The notes below the pieces were generated by a model. It did no database searches. It was given only the letters and a program-made list of their open reading frames with translations, and was not told the DNA's origin. 64,000 nt of DNA, from the NCBI RefSeq assembly GCF_030433855.1, contig NZ_JARUXC010000002.1, positions 351,187 through 415,186 on the forward strand, written 5' to 3'. The stretch's first letter is position 1, and every line of letters begins with the position of its first letter. Below are positions 24,811 to 35,786 of the stretch, piece by piece. A program made the translations under genes and the position numbers. Source of the stretch: Agreia sp. PsM10. Lineage in GTDB: Bacteria; Actinomycetota; Actinomycetes; Actinomycetales; Microbacteriaceae.

Positions 24811-25643
24811 GCACCCAGCCGAACGGCACGAGCCGAGCCGTCGCATCCGGCACCCAGATCGACGAGACCGACGACCTGATCGAGCGCCTGCGCGAACTCG
24901 CGCGCACGGAGCGCCTGCTCGTCGCACTCGACTTCGACGGAACCCTCGCTCCCGAGGTCGACGTGCCGAGTCATGCCCGCGCGCTTCCCGAGGCGAGGCG
25001 GGCCCTCTTCGACCTGCTGAAGCTCGACTCCACCCGTGTGGCACTCATCTCGGGACGTGCGATGGAGAGCCTCGAACAGGTGAGCGACCTTCCCGACGAC
25101 GTTCTCCTCGTGGGCTCCCACGGTGTCGAGATCCGCCTCGACAGCCCCACGCGGCTCACGCTCGACACGCAGGAGCTGGCCCAGGTCGACGTGCTCAGCG
25201 GTGTTCTCGAAGACGTCGCCGACAAGGTCGACGACGTCTGGATCGAGTCGAAGCCGGCGGGCTTCGCGCTGCACACCCGCCTCGCGTCGGAAGAGGGCAG
25301 CCGACAGGCCCACCTGATGGCACTCGCCGAGACGCAGTCCGAGATCGAGGGTCTCACGGTGCGCGAGGGCAAGAACGTGCTGGAGTTCTCGATCCGATCG
25401 ACCACCAAGGGCGAGGCGCTGCTCCACCTGAAGGAGTACACCAAGGCGACCGCCGTGCTCTACGCGGGCGACGACGTCACCGATGAGGACGCGTTCGCGG
25501 TGCTGCGCAGCGGAGACTTCGGGCTGAAGAGCGGGGCGGGCAAGACCATCGCCGAGTTCCGCGTGAGCGACGAAGCCGAGGTCGCCCAGGTGCTCGCGCT
25601 GCTCGCCCAGTTCCGCGCGGAGGCGTGCACTTCCGCACCTTGA
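24807..25643 (+). CDS. otsB: trehalose-6-phosphate phosphatase
   Basis: A 278-residue HAD phosphatase that removes phosphate from trehalose 6-phosphate. The HAD motif I is DFDGTLAP (about residues 43-50) with nucleophile and acid aspartates, motif II is ISGR, and motif III/IV is [10 protein letters not shown] near residue 225. The ATG overlaps the otsA stop (ATGA), so the two enzymes are made together. The first 35 residues ([16 protein letters not shown]) are a variable leader. The product trehalose is a compatible solute and stress protectant; the GH15 protein at 5.9-7.7 kb could degrade it. Confidence 0.95.
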   Translation: MSTQPNGTSRAVASGTQIDETDDLIERLRELARTERLLVALDFDGTLAPEVDVPSHARALPEARRALFDLLKLDSTRVALISGRAMESLEQVSDLPDDVLLVGSHGVEIRLDSPTRLTLDTQELAQVDVLSGVLEDVADKVDDVWIESKPAGFALHTRLASEEGSRQAHLMALAETQSEIEGLTVREGKNVLEFSIRSTTKGEALLHLKEYTKATAVLYAGDDVTDEDAFAVLRSGDFGLKSGAGKTIAEFRVSDEAEVAQVLALLAQFRAEACTSAP

Positions 25644-25650
25644 GTGGTTC

Positions 25651-25656
25651 TAAACT
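25651..25656 (+). promoter_or_regulatory. -10 element of ilvD, leaderless start
   Basis: TAAACT ends 6 bases before ATG 25663 in the 19-base gap after otsB. No Shine-Dalgarno is present. Confidence 0.45.
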
Positions 25657-25662
25657 CGTAAC

Positions 25663-27357
25663 ATGCCCGAAATAGACATGAAGCCGCGCAGTCGCGTCGT
25701 CACCGATGGAATCGAAGCAACCACCTCGCGCGGAATGCTTCGGGCCGTCGGCATGGGAGACGCCGACTGGGAGAAGCCGCAGATCGGCATCGCCAGTTCG
25801 TGGAACGAGATCACGCCGTGCAACCTGTCGCTCGACCGCCTCGCGCAGGGCGCCAAAGAAGGCGTGCACTCGGGCGGCGGCTACCCGCTCCAGTTCGGCA
25901 CCATCTCCGTCTCCGACGGCATCTCGATGGGCCACGAGGGCATGCACTTCTCGCTCGTCTCGCGTGAGGTCATCGCCGACAGCGTCGAGGTCGTCATGCA
26001 GGCCGAGCGCCTCGACGGCTCCGTTCTTCTGGCCGGATGCGACAAGTCGCTGCCAGGCATGCTCATGGCCGCGGCACGGCTCGACCTGGCCAGCGTCTTC
26101 CTCTACGCCGGATCGATCGCGCCCGGCTGGGTGAAGCTGTCCGACGGCACCGAGAAAGACATCACGATCATCGACTCGTTCGAGGCTGTCGGCGGCGTGA
26201 AGGCCGGCACCATGAGCGAGGCCGACGCCAAGCGCATCGAGTGCGCCTTCGCCCCGGGCGAGGGTGCCTGCGGAGGCATGTACACGGCCAACACCATGGC
26301 CAGCGTCGCCGAGGCCCTCGGCATGAGCCTGCCAGGCTCCGCCTCGCCCGCCTCGGCAGACCGACGCCGCGACTACTACGCGCACCGCAGCGGCGAGGCC
26401 GTCGTCAACATGCTGCGCCTCGGCATCACGACCCGCGACATCCTGACCAAGCCGGCGTTCGAGAACGCCATCGCCGTCGCGATGGCCCTCGGAGGCTCGA
26501 CCAACGTCATCCTGCACCTTCTCGCCATCGCCTACGAAGCCGAGGTCGACCTCACGATCGACGACTTCAACCGCATCGGCGACACCATCCCGCACCTCGC
26601 CGACATGAAGCCCTTCGGCAAGTACGTCATGAACGACATGGACCGCCACGGCGGCCTGCCCGTTCTGATGAAGGCGCTTCTCGACGCCGGACTGCTGCAC
26701 GGCGACGTGCTCACGGTCACCGGCAAGACGCTGGCCGAGAACCTGGCCGAACTCGACATCCCCGAGCTCGACGGCAAGGTGCTGCGCACGCTCGACAACC
26801 CCATCCACCCCACGGGCGGCCTCACGGTGCTCAAGGGGTCACTCGCCCCCGAGGGTGCCGTCGTGAAGACGGCCGGATTCGACGCGGCCGTCTTCGAAGG
26901 ACCGGCCAAGGTCTTCGAGCGCGAGCGCGCCGCGATGGACGCCCTGACGGAGGGTCTGATCAACCACGGAGACGTCGTGGTGATCCGTTACGAAGGCCCC
27001 AAGGGCGGCCCGGGAATGCGCGAGATGCTCGCCATCACGGCCGCGATCAAGGGCGCTGGCCTCGGCAAAGATGTACTACTATTGACCGACGGCAGGTTCT
27101 CAGGCGGCACAACCGGACTGTGTATCGGCCATATAGCACCCGAAGCGGTGGACGCAGGTCCTATCGCCTTCGTGCGCGATGGTGATCTAATACGGGTCGA
27201 TATCGCCGCTCGCTCCCTCGAGTTACTCGTCGAGGCCGATGAGCTTGCAGCCCGCCGAGACGGCTGGGCCCCTCTTCCTCCGCGCTATACCCGTGGCGTT
27301 CTCGCAAAGTACTCGAAGCTCGTGAAGTCGGCCGCGACCGGCGCCATCACGGGGTAG
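25663..27357 (+). CDS. ilvD: dihydroxy-acid dehydratase
   Basis: A 564-residue Fe-S dehydratase forming the 2-keto acids of valine and isoleucine synthesis. Visible are [12 protein letters not shown] (cluster Cys and active-site region), [14 protein letters not shown] with a second ligand Cys, SAASADRR-like [12 protein letters not shown], and the C-terminal [10 protein letters not shown]. The length is normal. Codon choice changes sharply between about 27067 and 27290: GTA CTA CTA TTG, AGG, TCA, ACA, ATA, and a TTA at 27223 appear in a gene otherwise written in GC-rich codons, while the protein stays conserved. The gene is upstream of and collinear with ilvBNC. Confidence 0.96.
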   Translation: MPEIDMKPRSRVVTDGIEATTSRGMLRAVGMGDADWEKPQIGIASSWNEITPCNLSLDRLAQGAKEGVHSGGGYPLQFGTISVSDGISMGHEGMHFSLVSREVIADSVEVVMQAERLDGSVLLAGCDKSLPGMLMAAARLDLASVFLYAGSIAPGWVKLSDGTEKDITIIDSFEAVGGVKAGTMSEADAKRIECAFAPGEGACGGMYTANTMASVAEALGMSLPGSASPASADRRRDYYAHRSGEAVVNMLRLGITTRDILTKPAFENAIAVAMALGGSTNVILHLLAIAYEAEVDLTIDDFNRIGDTIPHLADMKPFGKYVMNDMDRHGGLPVLMKALLDAGLLHGDVLTVTGKTLAENLAELDIPELDGKVLRTLDNPIHPTGGLTVLKGSLAPEGAVVKTAGFDAAVFEGPAKVFERERAAMDALTEGLINHGDVVVIRYEGPKGGPGMREMLAITAAIKGAGLGKDVLLLTDGRFSGGTTGLCIGHIAPEAVDAGPIAFVRDGDLIRVDIAARSLELLVEADELAARRDGWAPLPPRYTRGVLAKYSKLVKSAATGAITG

Positions 27358-27437
27358 TACGGCGCTCCACCCTCATCACCGCCGTCTGCCGCAGCGCACG
27401 ACGACACGCTGTGCAGGCAACAAGCTAGGAAAACAAC

Positions 27438-29267
27438 ATGCCCGTGGATCCATCTCCCGTGCCAAGCTCTCCGGCGATCCCCAAACCGGCCTCCGCGTCC
27501 GCTCCGGCGAACGCCCCTGAGGTCCTCACGGGGTCCGGAGCCATCCTCCGCTCGCTCGAGCACCTCGGGGTGAAAGACGTCTTCGGCCTTCCCGGCGGAG
27601 CGATCATCCCGTTCTACGACGAACTCATGGCGTCGACCGCCATCCGGCACATCCTCGTTCGCCACGAGCAGGGCGCCGGCCACGCGGCCGAGGGCTACGC
27701 GTCCTCGACCAACAAGGTCGGCGTCGCCATCGCGACGTCGGGCCCCGGCGCCACCAACCTGGTCACGGCCATCGCCGACGCCTACATGGACTCGGTGCCC
27801 GTTCTGATCATCACGGGCCAGGTCTTCTCGACCCTGATGGGAACAGACGCGTTCCAGGAGGTCGACATCGTGGGAATCACGATGCCGATCACCAAGCACT
27901 CCTTCCTGGTCACCAAGCCGGAGGACGTGCCCGCGACCCTCGCTGCCGCGTATCACATCGCATCCACCGGCCGCCCGGGCCCCGTGCTCGTCGACATCAC
28001 GAAGGACGCGCAGCAGAACTCGGCGCCGTTCGTGTGGAATCCCAAGGTCGACCTGGCGGGCTACCGCCCGGTGACCAAGGCCCACGGCAAGCAGATCCAG
28101 GCTGCGGCGCAGCTCATCCTCGAGGCGAAGAAGCCCGTCTTCTACGTCGGCGGCGGAGTCATCCGGGCCCAGGCCTCGGCCGAGCTCGCCGTGCTGGCGG
28201 AGGCCACAGGTGCTCCCGTCGTCACCACCCTGATGGCGCGCGGCGCATTCCCCGACTCGCACGAGCAGAATCTCGGCATGCCCGGCATGCACGGAACCGT
28301 TCCCGCCGTACTCGCCCTGCAGGAGAGCGACCTCATCGTCGCGCTCGGCGCGCGCTTCGACGACCGCGTCACCGGCAAGGTCAGCGAGTTCGCCCCCAAC
28401 GCCAAGATCGTGCACGTCGACGTCGACCCGGCCGAGATCGGCAAGATCCGCGCGGCCGACGTTCCCATCGTGGGAGACGCGAAAGACGTCATCGCCGACC
28501 TCACGAAGGGGTTCGTCTCCACGGCCGCGGCCACCGAGACGCGCCCCGACATCGACGAGTGGTGGGAGTACCTGCGCGGACTGCAGACCGAGTTCCCGCT
28601 CGGATACGCAGAACCGACCGACGGCCTGCTGTCGCCGCAATACGTGATCAAGCGCATCGGCGAGCTGTCCGGACCCGAGGCGATCTACGCATCCGGTGTC
28701 GGCCAGCACCAGATGTGGGCCGCCCAGTTCATCAAGTACGAGCGGCCGAACTCGTGGCTCAACTCCGGCGGCGCCGGAACCATGGGCTACTCGGTTCCCG
28801 CAGCCATGGGCGCCAAGGTCGCCGAGCCCGATCGCCTGGTGTGGGCGATCGACGGCGATGGATGCTTCCAGATGACGAACCAGGAACTCGCGACCTGCAC
28901 GATCAACAAGATCCCGATCAAGGTCGCGATCATCAACAACTCCTCGCTCGGCATGGTGCGGCAGTGGCAGAGCCTGTTCTACGACGGGCGCCACTCGTTC
29001 ACCGACCTGAACACGGGCCACGGCACGCAGATGGTTCCCGACTTCGTGAAGCTGGCCGACGCCTACGGCGCGCTGGGCATCCGAGTCACGAAGGTCGAGG
29101 AGATCGACGCGGCGATCAAGCTCGCGATCGAGACGAACGACCGCCCGGTCGTGATCGACTTCATCGTGAGCCGCGACGCCATGGTCTGGCCGATGGTTCC
29201 CCAGGGGGTCAGCAACTCGCTGATCGAACACGCACAGCAGATCGCCCCAGAGTGGGATGAGGAGTAG
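27438..29267 (+). CDS. ilvB: acetolactate synthase large (catalytic) subunit
   Basis: A 609-residue ThDP- and FAD-dependent enzyme condensing pyruvate to acetolactate. An N-terminal Pro/Ala-rich extension of about 25 residues precedes [23 protein letters not shown]. The catalytic Glu is in [15 protein letters not shown], and the ThDP/Mg site [15 protein letters not shown] with [13 protein letters not shown] is intact. No leader peptide or T-box structure is evident in the 80 bases upstream. The regulatory subunit gene begins 3 bases after the stop, so the two are co-translated. Confidence 0.97.
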   Translation: MPVDPSPVPSSPAIPKPASASAPANAPEVLTGSGAILRSLEHLGVKDVFGLPGGAIIPFYDELMASTAIRHILVRHEQGAGHAAEGYASSTNKVGVAIATSGPGATNLVTAIADAYMDSVPVLIITGQVFSTLMGTDAFQEVDIVGITMPITKHSFLVTKPEDVPATLAAAYHIASTGRPGPVLVDITKDAQQNSAPFVWNPKVDLAGYRPVTKAHGKQIQAAAQLILEAKKPVFYVGGGVIRAQASAELAVLAEATGAPVVTTLMARGAFPDSHEQNLGMPGMHGTVPAVLALQESDLIVALGARFDDRVTGKVSEFAPNAKIVHVDVDPAEIGKIRAADVPIVGDAKDVIADLTKGFVSTAAATETRPDIDEWWEYLRGLQTEFPLGYAEPTDGLLSPQYVIKRIGELSGPEAIYASGVGQHQMWAAQFIKYERPNSWLNSGGAGTMGYSVPAAMGAKVAEPDRLVWAIDGDGCFQMTNQELATCTINKIPIKVAIINNSSLGMVRQWQSLFYDGRHSFTDLNTGHGTQMVPDFVKLADAYGALGIRVTKVEEIDAAIKLAIETNDRPVVIDFIVSRDAMVWPMVPQGVSNSLIEHAQQIAPEWDEE

Positions 29268-29270
29268 ACC

Positions 29271-30849
<1,579 letters not shown>

Positions 30850-30867
30850 TCTCCTGACTCTCGAATC

Positions 30868-30900
30868 GATGGCCGCCCCGATTGTGTCGGGGCGGCCATC
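30868..30900 (+). terminator. hairpin terminator of the ilvBNC transcript
   Basis: A perfect 14-bp stem (GATGGCCGCCCCGA with TCGGGGCGGCCATC) and a TTGTG loop, 18 bases after the ilvC stop. The first apparent start codon of the next gene is inside it. Confidence 0.75.
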
Positions 30901-31528
30901 GCCGTTCACACGGGGCGTCGCCGGGCTCGGCATGACCCTCGTTCTGCTGTACATCGCCGTCGACGTCGTGCTGCAGTCGCTTCCTCCGCACTACAGCGTG
31001 ATCTCTGACGCCGAGAGCAACCTGGCGGTCGGGGAGTTCGGCTGGGTCATGGATCTCAATTTCGTGAGCCGGGCGGTCATGACGTTCTGCGTGCTGGTCG
31101 TCGTGAGCCGCTCGGGTGCATCGTCGGCGCTGCGCGTCGTCGGCTGCGTTCTTCTGGGCATCGCCGGCGCGTGCTCGGCGGCGCTCGTCTTCTTTCCGAC
31201 CGACGTGAACGGCCCGGGCGAGTTCGGCATCGAGCCCACCACCGCGACGGGCGCGGTGCACGTCGCGTTCGCGACGACCGGCTTCCTGTGCGCCCTGGCC
31301 GGCATGGTGCTGCTGGCGATCTGGATGCGCAGGGCCCCGCGATTCACTCGGGTCCGGCGCGCGGCCACCGCTTTCGTCGCGCTGGCCTCCGTCGGGCTCG
31401 TGCTGCTGGCGGTGTCGATCGCCTGGGCCCCCTCTGTTCTGGGCCTCACCGAGCGCGTGTGCCTGGCGGGCATCCTGGGCTGGGCCTTCGTCGTGTGCCG
31501 GGCCGCGCGCCGCTCCTCCCACCGCTGA
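30869..31528 (+). CDS. DUF998-type multi-pass membrane protein
   Basis: A 219-residue integral membrane protein if read from ATG 30869. About six hydrophobic helices are visible, with the DUF998 pattern of SDAESNLAVGEFGW after helix 1 and FPTDVNGPG in the middle loop. The family is uncharacterised. The start is uncertain: ATG 30869 lies inside the ilvC terminator stem and has no ribosome site, whereas ATG 30932 (GMTLVLLY, before helix 1) would give 198 residues and clear the hairpin. The C-terminus is basic (RAARRSSHR). It is followed by a long inverted repeat. Confidence 0.78.
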   Translation: MAAPIVSGRPSPFTRGVAGLGMTLVLLYIAVDVVLQSLPPHYSVISDAESNLAVGEFGWVMDLNFVSRAVMTFCVLVVVSRSGASSALRVVGCVLLGIAGACSAALVFFPTDVNGPGEFGIEPTTATGAVHVAFATTGFLCALAGMVLLAIWMRRAPRFTRVRRAATAFVALASVGLVLLAVSIAWAPSVLGLTERVCLAGILGWAFVVCRAARRSSHR

Positions 31529-31546
31529 GGCCGGATCCCGCGCGCT

Positions 31547-31602
31547 GAGGTGCGGAGTATGGCCGCATTGCGCGCTCCAGAGGCGGCCATATTCCGCACC
31601 TC
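31547..31602. repeat. 20-bp inverted repeat (REP-like hairpin)
   Basis: GAGGTGCGGAGTATGGCCGC (31547-31566) pairs with 31583-31602, with one G-T wobble and a 16-base loop. A further CGCGCT/AGCGCG outer stem follows after a short bulge. There is no T run. It resembles a dispersed palindromic unit rather than a terminator. Confidence 0.65.
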
Positions 31603-31702
31603 GACGAGCGCGGCTCGGCATGTGGCTGCGGCCGGCGCCGACGGCCCGGCGACACGCCGCGGCTCTTGACACGCGTCGCGTCGGCTCGCCATACTCGGAG
31701 AA

Positions 31703-31718
31703 ATGTTTGCGTAAACAT
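31703..31718. promoter_or_regulatory. LacI-family operator, site 1
   Basis: ATGTTTGCGTAAACAT is a near-perfect palindrome centred on CG, the form bound by LacI/CcpA-type regulators. It lies about 90 bases upstream of the GH30 glycanase gene. Confidence 0.65.
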
Positions 31719-31734
31719 CACTGAATTTACCTCA

Positions 31735-31750
31735 GTGTTTGCGTTAACAC
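31735..31750. promoter_or_regulatory. LacI-family operator, site 2
   Basis: GTGTTTGCGTTAACAC is the second copy, centred 32 bp (about three helical turns) from site 1. The spacing suits two dimers on one face of the DNA. Confidence 0.62.
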
Positions 31751-31807
31751 GATTGCGCCGACGGCTCCACCGAGTACCGGCATTTCCAACGGAGGAAAGG
31801 TCCACCC

Positions 31808-34800
31808 ATGACAATGACGTCACCCTTGAAGAGACGCGTGCTCGCGGCCACCACGGCCCTGGCTCTCGGCGCCCTGACACTGGGAGTGGGCGCGACGGCC
31901 GCGCCATCCGCCAGCGCCGCCGAGTCGACAGCGATCACGATCACGCCGAACCCCGCCTACCAGGGCGAGTCCTTCGAGGGCTGGGGAACGAGCCTGGTGT
32001 GGTTCGCCAACGCCACCGGCGGCTACCCCGACAGCATGCGCCAGGAACTGCTCGAGAAGGTCTTCGGCGAAGACGGCCTGAACCTCAACATCGCCCGCTA
32101 CAACATCGGCGGCGGCAACGCCACCGATGTGCCTCCGTACCTGCGGGCCGGTGGACCCGTCGAGGGGTGGTGGAACCCCGACCTCGCGACTCCCGCAGGC
32201 AGCCCCGAGGTGACCTCCACCTACGCCGACCGGGATGCCTACGCGGCGGCCTGGGATGCGAGCGATCCGGCCTCCTACAACCTCGACGCCGACCAGACCC
32301 AGCGGTGGTGGGTGAGCGCGCTGAAAGACAAGATCACCAAGTGGGAGGCCTTCAGCAACTCGCCGCCGTACTTCATGACCGAGAGCGGATACGTCTCCGG
32401 TGGCTTCAATTCGAGCGCCGAGCAGCTCAAGCCGTCGGCGGTCGCCGACTTCGCCACGTACCTCAAGACCGCGGCTCAGACGGTGGAGAACGAGGAGGGC
32501 ATCTCGTTCGACACGATCGAGCCCGTCAACGAACCCAACACGAACTACTGGGGCACCAACATCGACCCCGCCACCGGATGGCCGAGGAAGGGCGGGCAGG
32601 AAGGCGCCCACGTCGGTCCGGCCATGCAGGACGCCGTCGTCCAGGCGCTGGCCGCCGAGCTGGCCAAGAGCGACACGACGACCAAGGCCACCATCTCTGC
32701 CATGGACGAGACGAACCCGGGCACCTTCGTGACGAACTGGAACGGCTGGACCCAGGAGGCGAAGGACTCGGTCTCGCAGCTCAACGTGCACACCTACGGC
32801 ACCTCCGGCCGCGTGAATGTGCGCGACATCGCCAAGACGGCCGACAAGCCGCTCTGGATGAGCGAGATCGAAGGCGACTGGGACGGCACGGGCGTGAACA
32901 ACCAGACCAACATGAACAACGGCATCGGCATGGCCACCCGCGTCATGGACGACCTGCGCGAACTCGAGCCTTCGGCCTGGGTGCTGTGGCAGCCGGTCGA
33001 GGACTACTACAACATGCAGAAGGTCGAGAAGCTGAACTGGGGCAGTGTGCTCATCGACTTCGACTGCAACGCAGACGGCAACTCCGTTCGCCGCCTGGCA
33101 GACGGCGACGCCGACCCGTCGTGCAAGATCGTCACCAACGCGAAGTACAACACCCTCCGCAACTTCACGCACTACATCCACCCGGGCGACCACATCATCC
33201 CCTCGACCAACACCCAGACGACCTCGGCCGTGTCGGCCGACGGATCCGGGGTCACCCTCGTCCACGCCAACAGCGATTCGACGGCACGCACGATCACGGT
33301 CGACCTCTCGAAGTTCGGCACGATCGCACCCGGTGCAACCCTGACCCCGATCGTGACCACCGAGTCTCCTGCCGACGACACGACGAAGAACGCGCTCATC
33401 GAGGGCACCCCCGTCGCCATCGACCTGGCATCCAAGACGGCCGTCGTGACCGTTCCCGCGAAGTCCGTCAGCACCTTCGTGATCGACGGTGTCAGCGGCA
33501 TCGCTCAGGGCGCCGCTCCCCTCGAGGACGGGCACGCCTACCGCATCGTCGGCAAGCAGAGCGGCAAGGCGATCACGGCGAACACGGGTGCGGCCGCCGG
33601 CTCCACCCCGGGCGCGACGATCACGGCACTGGCCACGACGAGCGGCGCGGCCGGTTCGCAGGTCTGGACCGCCGAGAAGGTGACGAACGGCACCTCGAAT
33701 GCCGAGCGCTACGTTCTGCGCAGTGCATCCGGACTCGTGCTGGCGGCCAACAGCCAGGGAACGCTGCTCGTCGATTCGACGCGGGAGAACGCCGCGGCGA
33801 CCCCGTCTCAGCAATGGATTCTGACGACGACCGACGGCGCGACGTGGAGCCTCGTGAACGCCGCCTCCCCCCAGGCGCTCGAGGTTCCGGGCGGATCGAC
33901 GGCCGAGGGCGCCCCGGTGAACGTGTACTCCTCGAACGGCGGGGCCAACCAGGCGTGGTCGTTCCAGGACACGACACTCTCCGGCTTCGAGCCCGTCGTC
34001 GTGAGCACCATCGCCGGCATTCCCGCCCAGCTCCCCGCGACGGTGACGCCCCTCTACAACTCCGGGCCGGGGGCTCCGGTCGCGGTGACCTGGAACACGG
34101 AGGGCGTCGACTGGAACTCGGGCCCGCTGACGGTCACGGGTTCCGGCACCGACCTCTTCGGCACCGCATTCACCGATCTCGTTGCCACGGTCGAGGTCGG
34201 CGGATTCGTGTCGACCGACCCCGTCTCGCTGACGAGCTACGCCGGTGTGTCACGAGAGGCCGTGATCGCCGCGGCTCCCGCAACCGTTCCGGCGAGGATC
34301 GGCCAGAGCAGCAATCGGTTCGACGCCCCCGTCTCGTGGGACTTCGACGCCGTCACCGCCGAGAGCCTGGCGTCGGTCGGCGTCGTCACCGTTCCCGGCA
34401 CCGCGCAGTCGAACGATCCCTCGGCAGAGCCGCTCGCGGCCACGCTGTCGGTGATACTCACGGAGCCCGGTGAGGCGAACGTGGCTCCGCTGCCGTCGAC
34501 GACGGCGCAGGCGACGTCGACGGAGTCCGGCTATCCCGTGGACAACACGCGCAACAACGTCACGAGCGACAAGGGCTGGTCGAACTGGCGAAGCGGAACG
34601 AAGTCGACCTCGGACACGCTGAGCTACGACCTCGGCTCCTCGATGCCGTTGACCCACACGAAGGTCTACTTCTACAAAGATGGCGGATCCACCAGCTGGG
34701 CCTCGGAGATCACCGTGCAGTATCAGGATGCCTCGGGCGCCTGGACGACGGTTCCCGGTTCCCCGACGACCGTCGAGACGCCCGCCGACGGATCCGCACC

Positions 34801-35650
34801 CGTGGTCGACGTGCCCCTCTCGGGCATCTCCACGGCGCAGCTGCGCGTGGTGCTCACGGCCTATCCGAACACGCACATGATCGTGTCGGAGGTGCAGATC
34901 TTCGCCCTGGCCCCGGGTGTCGCCTCCGTGTCGGATCTCGCGCGGCTCTCCGTGAACGGGACGGCCGTCGAGGGCTTCGACGGTTCGACGCTCGACTACA
35001 CCGTGCCCCTCACGGGCTCGGCTCTGCCGGTCGTCACGGCCTCGCCCGTCGATACCGAGGCGACGGTCGAGATCACCCAGCCGACGGCCGCCGTGGGTCC
35101 GGATGCCGCGGCGAGCGTCACGGTCACGGCCGCCGACGGCGAGACGGTGTCGCGCTACAGCGTCACCTTCGTCCGCGCGGCGACGGTGGCGCCCGTCATC
35201 CTGGGCGAGGGCATCGTCGGATCCGAACTCGTGGCGACCGCGACGACGGACCCCGCGGACGCTGCTGTGTCGTACGCGTGGACGAGGAACGGTGCACTCA
35301 TCGACGGAGCCGACTCCGCGCGGTACACGCCGACTGCGAGCGATGTCGGCGCGGCTGTCGGAGTGACGGCGACCGCGGCGGTCGAGGGGTACTCCACGGC
35401 CAGCGCCGACTCGAGAACGGTGGTCATCGCGGCCGCGGGTACAGGGCAGCCGGGAACGGGCGAGCCCGCATCCGGTTCGGTGAAGCCGTCGGTGAACAGC
35501 TCCGATGCGGGCGGAACGGGTGGCGGCGCGCTCGCCCGAACCGGCATCGACTCGTCGTGGACGCTGGGGCTGAGCCTGGGCACCCTCCTTGTGGCGTTCG
35601 GAGTGGTGCTCACCGCGGTGAGGCGTCGTCGTAGCTCGCCGGTCGAGTAG
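31808..35650 (+). CDS. secreted, cell-wall-anchored GH30 glycanase (endo-beta-1,6-galactanase-like), multidomain
   Basis: A 1280-residue protein. The signal peptide covers 1 to about 38 (KRRVLAATTALALGALTLG, cleavage near ASAA). The GH30 catalytic region spans about 40-470, with the probable acid/base Glu242 in EPVNEPN and the nucleophile Glu353 in LWMSEIEGDW. The NYWGT and GGQEGAHVGP segments resemble the endo-beta-1,6-galactanase subfamily. Then come a ricin-type/CBM13 domain (about 575-720), a Big_4-like Ig domain, a discoidin/F5-8C domain (about 895-1035), two more sandwich domains, and a sorting signal: LARTG, a hydrophobic helix and RRRR. LAxTG fits class-E sortase. Twin LacI-type operators precede it. 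Galactan as substrate is inferred. Confidence 0.9.
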   Translation: MTMTSPLKRRVLAATTALALGALTLGVGATAAPSASAAESTAITITPNPAYQGESFEGWGTSLVWFANATGGYPDSMRQELLEKVFGEDGLNLNIARYNIGGGNATDVPPYLRAGGPVEGWWNPDLATPAGSPEVTSTYADRDAYAAAWDASDPASYNLDADQTQRWWVSALKDKITKWEAFSNSPPYFMTESGYVSGGFNSSAEQLKPSAVADFATYLKTAAQTVENEEGISFDTIEPVNEPNTNYWGTNIDPATGWPRKGGQEGAHVGPAMQDAVVQALAAELAKSDTTTKATISAMDETNPGTFVTNWNGWTQEAKDSVSQLNVHTYGTSGRVNVRDIAKTADKPLWMSEIEGDWDGTGVNNQTNMNNGIGMATRVMDDLRELEPSAWVLWQPVEDYYNMQKVEKLNWGSVLIDFDCNADGNSVRRLADGDADPSCKIVTNAKYNTLRNFTHYIHPGDHIIPSTNTQTTSAVSADGSGVTLVHANSDSTARTITVDLSKFGTIAPGATLTPIVTTESPADDTTKNALIEGTPVAIDLASKTAVVTVPAKSVSTFVIDGVSGIAQGAAPLEDGHAYRIVGKQSGKAITANTGAAAGSTPGATITALATTSGAAGSQVWTAEKVTNGTSNAERYVLRSASGLVLAANSQGTLLVDSTRENAAATPSQQWILTTTDGATWSLVNAASPQALEVPGGSTAEGAPVNVYSSNGGANQAWSFQDTTLSGFEPVVVSTIAGIPAQLPATVTPLYNSGPGAPVAVTWNTEGVDWNSGPLTVTGSGTDLFGTAFTDLVATVEVGGFVSTDPVSLTSYAGVSREAVIAAAPATVPARIGQSSNRFDAPVSWDFDAVTAESLASVGVVTVPGTAQSNDPSAEPLAATLSVILTEPGEANVAPLPSTTAQATSTESGYPVDNTRNNVTSDKGWSNWRSGTKSTSDTLSYDLGSSMPLTHTKVYFYKDGGSTSWASEITVQYQDASGAWTTVPGSPTTVETPADGSAPVVDVPLSGISTAQLRVVLTAYPNTHMIVSEVQIFALAPGVASVSDLARLSVNGTAVEGFDGSTLDYTVPLTGSALPVVTASPVDTEATVEITQPTAAVGPDAAASVTVTAADGETVSRYSVTFVRAATVAPVILGEGIVGSELVATATTDPADAAVSYAWTRNGALIDGADSARYTPTASDVGAAVGVTATAAVEGYSTASADSRTVVIAAAGTGQPGTGEPASGSVKPSVNSSDAGGTGGGALARTGIDSSWTLGLSLGTLLVAFGVVLTAVRRRRSSPVE

Positions 35651-35726
35651 CGAGGAACGAGCGTATCGAGACCACGTCGCGAGTGGTCTCGATACGCCGG
35701 CTCCTTCGTCGTGCGGCTCCTCGACC
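35641..35726. repeat. palindromic intergenic repeat GGTCGAG...CTCGACC
   Basis: Inner arms GCGTATCGAGACCAC (35661-35675) and 35683-35697 pair perfectly over 15 bp with a 7-base loop. Outer GGTCGAG (35641) and CTCGACC (35720) also pair. The repeat overlaps the last codons of the GH30 gene. A single arm recurs at 9129-9155. Confidence 0.8.
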
Positions 35727-35786
35727 GGCGCAGCGGGATCGCCTGTATGCGGGAATCGGTGCGGCGGTTCGTCTGTTGAGAGGATC

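Noticed and set aside
27358..27437. Leader peptide, T-box or riboswitch before ilvB
   Set aside because: The 80 bases hold no short frame rich in Ile/Val/Leu codons, no T-box sequence and no strong alternative hairpins.
31820..33814. Long minus-strand frame opposite the GH30 gene
   Set aside because: Shadow of the GH30 frame. The plus strand has a signal peptide, GH30 catalytic motifs and operators.
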